NCBI GenBank assembly: GCA_902364065.1
Contig: CABJCJ010000008.1
Coordinates: forward strand, 1-64,000
Source of the DNA: Veillonellaceae bacterium SB90
GTDB taxonomy: Bacteria; Bacillota; Negativicutes; Selenomonadales; Selenomonadaceae
DNA: 64,000 nt
Direction of reading: 5' to 3'
This document shows, piece by piece, positions 24,695 to 31,757 of this stretch. How positions within the stretch are numbered: the first letter of the stretch is position 1; each line of letters begins with the position of its first letter. The translations under genes were made by a program, and so were the position numbers. The notes beneath the pieces are model-generated. The model was not told where the DNA came from. It made no database searches and saw only the letters and a list, made by a program, of their open reading frames with translations.

Positions 24695-25585
24695 TCAGTC
24701 TGGCTGCGGTACGCTCAGACGGCGCAGCCGGTCCGTCAGATACGAGAGCGTGGCAAACTGCTCCTCGATGTTCTGGCAGATCTCGTCCGCTGCTGCAGCG
24801 CTGCAGTCACAGGCAGGAATCGCTTCCTCGGGGGAAGCCGCGGTGGTGCCGATTTGCTGCTTGATGGCTTCGAGGGAGGCCATCTGCAGAAGACGAATGG
24901 CCCTTGTTGTCTGTCGGGCGAGCGTCAGCAGGCCTTCCTGCTGCTGGCTGTTCGAAAGGGGCGTGGCAGATGAAAGCTGCCGGTACTCTTTTTTCAGGTG
25001 TTCCTGGAAGTATTCGGCCAGTCCGGTCAGCAGATGGCTGGCCGAGGCGACCGAGGCGGTGCGATGGCCGGGGATGATCGTGAGGTCTTCGCGCAGATGC
25101 TCGCGGAAAGGGGAGGCGAGCAGCAGGTCTTTGCCTACGAACGGTTCCACGCCGATGAGCCAGCGGGCTTTTTCCAGTTCTTCCATGAGTGCATCCTTCG
25201 GCATTTCCTCGAAGGCCAGCGGCCGGAAATCGAGCTTGTCGATGCCGAGCTCCCGGCATTCCCGGATGAGCAGCTGTGTATAAGGATAGAGGTTATTGAA
25301 GACATAGACTGTTTCGCCGGCCGGGATCCTCGCGATATCGAGGAAAAAGCGCGTCGTCGGATGAAGATCGAAGACGCAGAGCTGTTTTTCGGGCAACACG
25401 CAGCGCAAGAAGGGCTCCTGCGTGATGGCACAGATGTAGAAGGTGTCCGGGGACGGCGCCTTGATTTCACTGGTCAGCTTGATTTGAAGCGGCAGAGAGC
25501 CGCCGAGCAGGGCGCGCGTGATGCCCGCAATCTCGCGGGCGACGAGTTTGCTGCTGCCCACAGCGAGCAGACGGGGATTATGCAT
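24695..25585 (-). CDS. Unrecognised cytoplasmic protein translationally coupled to a LysR regulator
   Basis: I do not recognise this 296-residue soluble protein. No signal or membrane segment is visible. The N-terminal part (LLAVGSSKLVAREIAG) looks like the start of an alpha/beta sensor or nucleotide-binding fold. The middle has alternating strands and helices (TVYVFNNLYPYTQLLIREC, LTIIPGHRTASVASASHLL), and the C-terminal 100 residues are helical with a CDC motif. Its ATG overlaps the end of the LysR gene by 8 bp, so the two are coupled. The pair is divergent from a lyase and an anion-transporter gene. A role as effector-binding partner or accessory of the LysR protein is only a guess. Confidence 0.6.
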   Translation of the reverse strand: MHNPRLLAVGSSKLVAREIAGITRALLGGSLPLQIKLTSEIKAPSPDTFYICAITQEPFLRCVLPEKQLCVFDLHPTTRFFLDIARIPAGETVYVFNNLYPYTQLLIRECRELGIDKLDFRPLAFEEMPKDALMEELEKARWLIGVEPFVGKDLLLASPFREHLREDLTIIPGHRTASVASASHLLTGLAEYFQEHLKKEYRQLSSATPLSNSQQQEGLLTLARQTTRAIRLLQMASLEAIKQQIGTTAASPEEAIPACDCSAAAADEICQNIEEQFATLSYLTDRLRRLSVPQPD

Positions 25586-26459
25586 GAGGAGAGCCTCCTT
25601 TTTTGATCAGGTCGAGAAATGCTTCGGCGGCATGGGAGAGATGATGGCCGGTTTTCCAGAAGACGGAGCTTGTCAGGGAAAGCGGCGGCTCCAGGGGGAT
25701 GGTGGCCAGCTCGCCGTCATCTTCCACGAGGCTTTCCGGCAGGATCGAGATGCCGCAGCCCGCCGCGACGAGGCCCTTGATTGTCTGCACGCTTTGCGCC
25801 TCGAAGAGGATGCGGGGCAGGCTCTCTGCCTGCTCGAAGGCCTCGATGATATTCTGGCGATACAGGCAGTTTTTGGGAAGCAGGATGAGTTCTTCACCGG
25901 CAAGGTCCGTGAGTGCGAGCGTGTTGCGCCGGTGCAACGGATGACGGCGGCTGCAGCAGATTACGAGCTCCTCGGTGGCGAGTTCCAGGCTGGAAAGCGC
26001 CGAATTGCCAGCAGGCGCTGCGAAAATGGCGAGATCGATCTTGTCTTCCAGCAGAGCCTGCTGCAGACCGGTAGTATCTTCTTCCCGCAGGGCAATCTGG
26101 ATATCGGGGAAGGCCAGGTGATAGGCCTGCAGCTGGTGGACAATCGAGCGCATGCCGCCGAGCGGCGTGAGCCCGAGCGTCAGCACGCCGCTTGTCAGAT
26201 TCTTGAGCGCATGGATCTCTTCGACGGTGGTGGTGATGCCATGCATGATCTTTTCCACATGACTGGCAAAGATGCGTCCCTCCGCCGTCAGTGTGGCAAG
26301 CTTCTGGCTGCGGTCAAAGAGCTGGATGCCCAGCTCTTCCTCGAGGCTGCGGATGGCATTGGTGACGGCAGGCTGCGAGACGTACAGCCGTTCCGCCGCG
26401 CGCGTGAAGCTGCCTGCCTCGCGCACCATGAGGAAGTATTCGAGTTGTCGTATCTCCAA
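25578..26459 (-). CDS. LysR-family transcriptional regulator
   Basis: The 293-residue regulator has the LysR winged helix at the N-terminus (IRQLEYFLMVREAGSFTRAA, VSQPAVTNAIRSLEEELG) and a two-lobed effector domain (GVLTLGLTPLGGMRSIV onward, with a CGISILPESLV stretch near 240). It is divergent from the lyase-transporter pair at 26860-29657, the classic layout for a LysR activator and its target. A T-N11-A palindrome lies between them at 26561-26589. The effector is probably the substrate or product of the lyase (inference). AAAGGAGG precedes the start. Confidence 0.92.
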   Translation of the reverse strand: MEIRQLEYFLMVREAGSFTRAAERLYVSQPAVTNAIRSLEEELGIQLFDRSQKLATLTAEGRIFASHVEKIMHGITTTVEEIHALKNLTSGVLTLGLTPLGGMRSIVHQLQAYHLAFPDIQIALREEDTTGLQQALLEDKIDLAIFAAPAGNSALSSLELATEELVICCSRRHPLHRRNTLALTDLAGEELILLPKNCLYRQNIIEAFEQAESLPRILFEAQSVQTIKGLVAAGCGISILPESLVEDDGELATIPLEPPLSLTSSVFWKTGHHLSHAAEAFLDLIKKGGSPHA

Positions 26460-26560
26460 AGATATGCCTCCTTTTCTGCTGGAACTTCTTTTGTTTCTTT
26501 AAAGGAAACTTCTGCATCAGCGGGCCGGTGCCCTGCTGATGGCTCATAAGAAATTCAGGT

Positions 26561-26589
26561 TTTATCATAACGAGAACTTATATGATAAA
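26561..26589. promoter_or_regulatory. LysR-type operator, T-N11-A palindrome
   Basis: TTTATCATA (26561-26569), 11 bp, TATGATAAA (26581-26589): perfect 9-bp arms with the T-N11-A core expected of LysR boxes. It lies about 100 bp upstream of the lysR start and 270 bp upstream of the lyase gene, in an otherwise AT-rich spacer. A second dyad, CATCAGC-GGGC...GCCC-T-GCTGATG, lies between it and the lysR gene (about 26515-26541). Confidence 0.7.
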
Positions 26590-26753
26590 TTTTAATGATT
26601 TACAAACAAAATAACAATATTCAATATTTATCAAAATACCGGTCTGCATGAAGGATTTTTGCTTTAAGCAGGCTTTTCTGTGCCTTTGGCGTTATATTTT
26701 GATAAGATGAGCCTATTTCCCTTGAACATGGCTTTGATGATACGATAAAAACA

Positions 26754-26852
26754 GATTGAAGCGGACCCCATGAGGGGGCCGATAAAGAGAAAGGCATGAG
26801 CCAGTGACCCGCGTGAAGAAGCGGGCGGAAGACTGGCGATTTGGAAAGGGGT
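26754..26852 (+). other. Structured leader upstream of the lyase gene, class unknown
   Basis: Just before the lyase start the transcript can form CCCC-ATGA-GGGG, GGC-ATGA-GCC and a larger nested hairpin. In that hairpin GCCAGT pairs with ACTGGC around a CCCGC/GCGGG stem, with an asymmetric internal loop (GA opposite CGGAAG). I could not match it to a riboswitch class I know. It could be a regulatory RNA or simply a stabilising leader. Confidence 0.4.
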
Positions 26853-26859
26853 TTTTAAC

Positions 26860-28218
26860 ATGTCAGCAACGGTCATCGACAGCCAGATCCATGGTTTCCT
26901 GTTCGGTACGGAAGAAATGAATGCGGTTTTCTCGGAGAAGTCCTGGGTACAGAAATGGCTGGATACGGAAGCGGCCCTGGCACAGGCACAGGGTGAGCTC
27001 GGCGTCATCCCGAAGGAGAAGGCCGACATCATCGTCAAATATGCCAAGGCTGATCTCATCGATATCCCGTCCATCGGTGAGGGCTACAAGAGCTCCATCA
27101 CGATCGTGCCGCTCCTGAATGCCTTCAAGAAGATCCTGCCGGAGCATGCCGGTGAGTTCGTGCACTGGGGTGCGACGAGCCAGGATATCGTCGATACGGG
27201 CATGGTTCTCCTGGAGCGCGATGCCTATGACATTATCCTGCGCGATGCCAAGGCCTGCCTCAAGGCCATCCTCAAGCTCGTCAAGAAATACCGCGATACG
27301 CCGGAAGCCGGCCGCACGCATGTCGTCCATGCCATCCCCATCACGTTCGGCTACAAGGCAGCCGTCTGGGCTGACGAGCTGGGCCGCCAGATCGAGCGCC
27401 TCGAGGGCATGAAGAAACGCGTCTTCGTCGGCGAGATGGCCGGTGCCGTCGGCACGCTCGCTTCGCAGCCGGAGAAGGGCCTTGAGACGCAGCAGCGCAT
27501 GTTCGAAATCCTGGGCCTCGAGGTTCCGACGATTGCCTGGCATGTCGCGCGCGACAATCAGGCGGAATTTGCCAGCATGCTCGCGCTGCTTGCCGGCACG
27601 CTCGGCCGCATCGCACATGAAATCTTCACGCTGCAGCGCACGGAGATCCTGGAGCTCGAGGAGCCGTTCTTCATGGGCAAGGTTGGTTCCTCCACGATGC
27701 CGCACAAGCGCAATCCGGCCGTGCTCGAGAATGTCCTGGCTCTGCTGCGCAACGTCCGCGGCATCGCACCGACGGTCGTCGAGAGCATGGTTTCGGAGAA
27801 TGAGCGCGACTGGGGCTGCTTCATCTCCGAGTGGGAAGCCATCCCGCGCGCCTGCGAGCTCATGGCCACGGCGCTGCACAAGACGAAGTACATCCTCGAG
27901 AACCTCATCGTCTACGAAAAACATATGGAGCGCAACCTCTTCGTCCAGAAGGGCCTCATGATGAGCGAGTGCGTCATGATGCATCTGGCCCGCAAGCTCG
28001 GCCGCCTGACGTCGCATCACATTGTCTATAATGCCTGCATGGAAGCCTATGAGAAGGAAATTCCGCTCAAGGACGTGCTCATGAAGACGAAGGAAGTCGA
28101 GGACGCCTTCACGGAAGAAGAAATCGACTACATGCTCGATCCGCACAACTACCTCGGCCTTGCACCGGTATTCTGCGATCGCGTACTCGCCAAGTACGCT
28201 GCTTATGCAGAGGCCTGA
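26860..28218 (+). CDS. Fumarase/aspartase-superfamily lyase, PurB/PcaB-like
   Basis: This 452-residue enzyme has the superfamily signature GSSTMPHKRNP (near residue 275) in the form shared by adenylosuccinate lyase and 3-carboxymuconate cycloisomerase. It also has the HWGATSQDIVDTG region (near 103) and RTHVVHAIPITFGYK (near 149). Superfamily members eliminate fumarate from N- or C-substituted succinates. It is 17-23 bp from a dicarboxylate-type transporter and is divergent from a LysR regulator. A catabolic lyase that releases fumarate from an imported substituted succinate therefore seems more likely than purine synthesis. The substrate is not known. The ATG follows GGAAAGGGG. Confidence 0.8.
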   Translation: MSATVIDSQIHGFLFGTEEMNAVFSEKSWVQKWLDTEAALAQAQGELGVIPKEKADIIVKYAKADLIDIPSIGEGYKSSITIVPLLNAFKKILPEHAGEFVHWGATSQDIVDTGMVLLERDAYDIILRDAKACLKAILKLVKKYRDTPEAGRTHVVHAIPITFGYKAAVWADELGRQIERLEGMKKRVFVGEMAGAVGTLASQPEKGLETQQRMFEILGLEVPTIAWHVARDNQAEFASMLALLAGTLGRIAHEIFTLQRTEILELEEPFFMGKVGSSTMPHKRNPAVLENVLALLRNVRGIAPTVVESMVSENERDWGCFISEWEAIPRACELMATALHKTKYILENLIVYEKHMERNLFVQKGLMMSECVMMHLARKLGRLTSHHIVYNACMEAYEKEIPLKDVLMKTKEVEDAFTEEEIDYMLDPHNYLGLAPVFCDRVLAKYAAYAEA

Positions 28219-28241
28219 GCACTTACAAGAGGTGAATGAAA

Positions 28242-29657
28242 ATGGATGCAAGTCAAAAGAAAAAGCTGGCTGGCGTCATCCTGCTCGGTGCAGTGATCTG
28301 GTTTCTGCCGCATCCTGATGCGATTACGCCGATTGCCTGGCATCTGTTCGCCGTCTTTGCGGCGACCATCGCAGGGTTTATCCTGCAGCCGCTGCCAATC
28401 GGCGCTGTCGCCTTCATCGGTGTATCGGTGGCCGCGCTGCTGGGTGTCGTCAGCGTCAAGGTTGCGATCTCCGGCTACGGCAACAGTACGATTTGGCTCA
28501 TTGTCTGCGCGTTCCTGCTGGCCAGGGCTTTTATCAAAAGCGGGCTCGGCAGCCGCATCGCGTATCTCATCATCAAGGCCATCGGCAAATCGAGTCTGAC
28601 GCTCGGCTATGCCATCACGCTCTCGGATTTTGTTATCTCGCCGGCCACGCCTTCGAGCACGGCCCGTGCGGGCGGCATCATCTACCCGATCATACGCAGC
28701 CTGTCGACGGCACTTCACTCGGAGCCTGATGATGGCACGGCGCGCAAATTCGGCGCCTACATCATGCAGATTGAGTATCAGGCCAATGCCATCACCTGCG
28801 CGATGTTCATGACGGCGATGGCCGGCAACCCGATGGCTGTCGAGCTTGCCGCCAAGACCATCGGAGTCGAGATCACCTGGAGCGCCTGGGCCATGGCCGC
28901 CATCGTGCCGGGCCTGATCTCGCTGCTCCTGATGCCGTATCTTCTCTACAAGCTCTATCCGCCCGAGATCCACGAGATGCCGCACGCCAAACAGATGGCT
29001 GTGGAGGCACTCGAGAAGATGGGCCCCATGAGCTGGATGGAGAAGATCGTGCTGGCCGTCTTCGTCGGTTCGCTGGCACTCTGGGCCACGTCGTCGCTGA
29101 CGCATATGAATGCGACGGGTATCGGCATGCTGGCTGTCACGGTCCTGCTGCTGACGAACGTACTGACCTGGCAGGATGTCCTGCAGGAAAAGGGCGCCTG
29201 GAACACGATGTTCTGGATGGGGGCGCTGATCGCTCTCGCCGGTGCACTCTCGAGCTCCGGTTTCATCAAAGTGGTGGCCGATATGGCCGGTGCCGCCATC
29301 CAGAGTGCAGGCATGAGCTGGCTGATGGCCTTCATCATCCTCGTGCTCATCTACGTCTATTCGCACTATGCGTTTGCAAGCGTCTCGGCACATATCGGCG
29401 CCATGTACGCGGCCTTCCTCGCCGTGGCCGTGGCCGTCGGCACGCCGCCGCTCCTCGCCGCGATTTCCTTTGCCGCCCTCTCGAACATCATGATCCCGCT
29501 TACGCATTACGGCGGCGGTGCAGCGCCAATCCTCTACGGTGCCGGTTACGTGCCGCAGGGAACCTGGTGGAAGCTCGGCTTCATCATCGTCACGGTCAAT
29601 CTCGTCATCTGGCTCGGCATTGGCTCGCTCTGGTGGCATGTCATTGGGCTCTGGTAA
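28242..29657 (+). CDS. DASS-family anion transporter (CitT/YflS type)
   Basis: DASS carriers move di- and tricarboxylates, often by exchange or with sodium. The 471-residue protein has about 12 membrane segments and DASS features: ITPIAWHLFAVFAATIAGFI at the N-terminus, GYGNSTIWLIVCAFLLARAF (near 78), FVISPATPSSTARAGGIIYP (near 128) and, in the second half, IPLTHYGGGAAPILYGAGYV. The ATG at 28242 is seven bases after AGAGGTG. One two codons upstream is too close to it. Cotranscription with the lyase suggests import of the lyase substrate, perhaps in exchange for a product such as succinate (inference). Confidence 0.9.
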   Translation: MDASQKKKLAGVILLGAVIWFLPHPDAITPIAWHLFAVFAATIAGFILQPLPIGAVAFIGVSVAALLGVVSVKVAISGYGNSTIWLIVCAFLLARAFIKSGLGSRIAYLIIKAIGKSSLTLGYAITLSDFVISPATPSSTARAGGIIYPIIRSLSTALHSEPDDGTARKFGAYIMQIEYQANAITCAMFMTAMAGNPMAVELAAKTIGVEITWSAWAMAAIVPGLISLLLMPYLLYKLYPPEIHEMPHAKQMAVEALEKMGPMSWMEKIVLAVFVGSLALWATSSLTHMNATGIGMLAVTVLLLTNVLTWQDVLQEKGAWNTMFWMGALIALAGALSSSGFIKVVADMAGAAIQSAGMSWLMAFIILVLIYVYSHYAFASVSAHIGAMYAAFLAVAVAVGTPPLLAAISFAALSNIMIPLTHYGGGAAPILYGAGYVPQGTWWKLGFIIVTVNLVIWLGIGSLWWHVIGLW

Positions 29658-29703
29658 ATCATAAGACCACTGTTTCATAAATATTAAATATGAAAAGATT
29701 CTG

Positions 29704-29735
29704 AAAGGCGTTGCGTCAGCAACGCCTTTCTTTTT
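29704..29735 (+). terminator. Intrinsic terminator of the lyase-DASS operon, also holding the nrfHA operator
   Basis: AAAGGCGTTGC and GCAACGCCTTT form an 11-bp stem with loop GTCA, followed by CTTTTT. The inner ten stem bases are at the same time the palindrome GTTGC-N4-GCAAC that is correctly placed for the nrfHA promoter. Confidence 0.85.
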
Positions 29736-29751
29736 ATGCTAATGATATAAT
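29710..29751 (+). promoter_or_regulatory. nrfHA promoter with operator GTTGC-N4-GCAAC
   Basis: GTTGCGTCAGCAAC (29710-29723) is centred at 29716.5, exactly 29.5 bp before TATAAT (29746-29751). Sequence type and spacing match the regulator-ccm promoter at 19413. No -35 is recognisable. A leader of about 115 nt precedes nrfH. Confidence 0.65.
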
Positions 29752-29872
29752 AATAAAAAACAAGGTAGATTAGGAGGGAATATCTGGAGCTCTACAGGAT
29801 CGCGAAGTAGTAGCGAAATATCTCATGCGTGGGCAGTGCTCATGCATCGGGCAGCAGAGGAGGGAGACTGTA

Positions 29873-30361
29873 GTGGAGTTCAAGCAATTATTTCAGAAGC
29901 ATACGCTGGCCTGCCTGGCGGGCGGCTTCGTCATCGGCGTAGCGGTCTGCGGCATCGGCTCAGCGGCAATGGCCTTCTCAGGATCGCCGGCGTTCTGCGG
30001 ATCGTGCCATGCGATGGACAAGGAGGCGGCGACCTTCGCGATGTCTTCACATCGCGCGCTGGAATGCACGGACTGCCACCTGCCGCACGACAATGTCGTG
30101 CACTACATGTTTGAGAAAGGCCGCACGGGCATGATTGATACGTATCATGAAGTGCTCCGCGACTATCCGGCGAACATCAAGATATCGGCAGATGGGCGGC
30201 AGACGGTTAATGACAACTGCCTGCGCTGCCATCAGACGACGATGGGCAATGTCCATGCCGATGTCGGTGTCAGCATGGATACCGGCGGCGACTGCCTCAA
30301 GTGTCACAGCAGCATCGCACATGGCTCGAATCATCTCGAAGGGGGGATAAAAGTTGAGTAA
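29873..30361 (+). CDS. nrfH: Membrane-anchored tetraheme cytochrome c, quinol dehydrogenase of nitrite reductase
   Basis: NrfH (NapC/NirT family) takes electrons from menaquinol and passes them to NrfA. The 162-residue protein has one N-terminal membrane anchor (about 14-34) and four CxxCH heme sites: CGSCH, CTDCH, CLRCH and CLKCH. The GTG start is seven bases after GGAGGGAG. An upstream in-frame codon adds 16 residues without a ribosome site. Its last 8 bp overlap nrfA. Maturation requires the ccm genes at 20180-24620. Confidence 0.95.
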   Translation: MEFKQLFQKHTLACLAGGFVIGVAVCGIGSAAMAFSGSPAFCGSCHAMDKEAATFAMSSHRALECTDCHLPHDNVVHYMFEKGRTGMIDTYHEVLRDYPANIKISADGRQTVNDNCLRCHQTTMGNVHADVGVSMDTGGDCLKCHSSIAHGSNHLEGGIKVE

Positions 30362-31646
30362 GCTACAGAAGATCATAGCCGGAATCGCAGCGGTCTGTGT
30401 TGTCTTCTTCGGTTTTGTCGTGGTTCGCATCACGGCGGCACCCAACGACAACAGCGTCAAGCTCGCCAAGATTCCCCAGGAGAAGCAGCTCGGCAAGGAA
30501 GCCTACAAGGAAGCCTATCCGCTGGAGTACAACTCGTTCATGAAGAACAATGATACCTCGCCGTCGCCGACGGGATACGGCGGTGCCCAGGAAGGAAATT
30601 CGCATCTGACGGAACAGCCGGAGATGCTCGAGAACTTCAAAGGCTACAAGTTCGCCATCCAGTACGATGACGACCGCGGCCACACGTATGCAGGTGAGGA
30701 TTTCAAGAATACGAAGCGCCTGCCCGGTCAGAAGGGCAACTGCATCACCTGCAAGAGCTCGTATATGTATGATGTCTATTACAAGCAGAGCGGCTGGGAC
30801 TATGCATCCAAGCCAATCGAGGAAGCCATGGGCCCAATCGAGGACGACCAGTGGTTCGGCTGCTCGACCTGTCACGATCCTGAGACGATGGAACTCCGCG
30901 TCTATCAGCAGGGCTTCATCGATTCGATGGCCCGCCGCGGCATTGACGTGAACAACGCGTCGCATAACGACAAGCGCGCGTATGTCTGCGCACAATGCCA
31001 CAATGAGTACTACTTCACGAAGGAAGACGGCCGCGTCAACCATCCGTTTGACAACGGACTCGATGCGGAGTCCGAGTATCAGTTCTATCAGTCCGGTCAG
31101 GCCGGCGGCTTTACGCAGGACTGGATCCATGCGGACTCCAAGGCACCGATGCTCAAGGCACAGCATCCGGACTTCGAGGCGTGGGCAACGAGCGTTCATG
31201 CCGATGCCGGTGTGACCTGCGTCGACTGCCATATGCCATACATGCGTGAGAACGGCCAGAAATACACGTCGCACTGGATGACGAATCCGCTGAAGACGCC
31301 GGAAGAATCCTGCCTCAAGTGCCATGACGAGAGCGCAGAGACGCTCAAGGCGCGCGTACAGACGATTGGCGACAACACCTTCAAACTGCAGCGCATTGCC
31401 GGCCAGACGGTCGCTCAGGCACATCTGACGATCAAGGCCGCCATGGATGCCGGCGCTACGGACGAGCAGCTTGCTCAGCCGCGCCAGCTCGTGCGCGAAG
31501 CTCAGTGGTACTGGGATTGGGTAGCTGCAGAAAACAGCATGGGCTTCCACAATCCGGACAAGATCATGCGCACGCTTGGCCTTGCCATCGATAAGGCACA
31601 TCAGAGCATTGAACAGACGAACGCAGCCATGAAAGGCAGCTTGTAA
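30354..31646 (+). CDS. nrfA: Cytochrome c nitrite reductase, pentaheme
   Basis: NrfA reduces nitrite to ammonium with six electrons outside the membrane, and also acts on NO and hydroxylamine. The 430-residue protein has an N-terminal signal/anchor (about 5-28), the special catalytic heme site CITCK (residues 130-134, lysine as ligand) and four CxxCH sites (CSTCH, CAQCH, CVDCH, CLKCH). The start is TTG, seven bases after GGGGGG at the end of nrfH. Together with Hcp (NO reduction inside) and YgbA it fits a nitrite/NO response. Confidence 0.97.
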   Translation: MSKLQKIIAGIAAVCVVFFGFVVVRITAAPNDNSVKLAKIPQEKQLGKEAYKEAYPLEYNSFMKNNDTSPSPTGYGGAQEGNSHLTEQPEMLENFKGYKFAIQYDDDRGHTYAGEDFKNTKRLPGQKGNCITCKSSYMYDVYYKQSGWDYASKPIEEAMGPIEDDQWFGCSTCHDPETMELRVYQQGFIDSMARRGIDVNNASHNDKRAYVCAQCHNEYYFTKEDGRVNHPFDNGLDAESEYQFYQSGQAGGFTQDWIHADSKAPMLKAQHPDFEAWATSVHADAGVTCVDCHMPYMRENGQKYTSHWMTNPLKTPEESCLKCHDESAETLKARVQTIGDNTFKLQRIAGQTVAQAHLTIKAAMDAGATDEQLAQPRQLVREAQWYWDWVAAENSMGFHNPDKIMRTLGLAIDKAHQSIEQTNAAMKGSL

Positions 31647-31694
31647 TCAGCGCAGCCCAGGACCCCGGATAAGGATGGGGCCTGGCATGTAAAG

Positions 31695-31740
31695 AGGGCG
31701 TATGCTCCGGGTCTTCGACCTGGGGCATACGCCCTTTCTT
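31695..31740. terminator. Bidirectional intrinsic terminator
   Basis: AGGGCGTATGC pairs with GCATACGCCCT and an inner GGTC-TTC-GACC caps the hairpin. TTTCTT follows on the plus strand and T runs on the minus strand. It separates nrfA from the convergent OPT gene. Confidence 0.85.
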
Positions 31741-31757
31741 GTACTTTATTTAATGGT

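Noticed and set aside
26754-26852. Cobalamin, ZTP or c-di-GMP riboswitch upstream of the lyase
   Set aside because: Short resemblances (e.g. AGCCAG near GACC, GACTGGCG) do not extend to the conserved cores of any of these classes.
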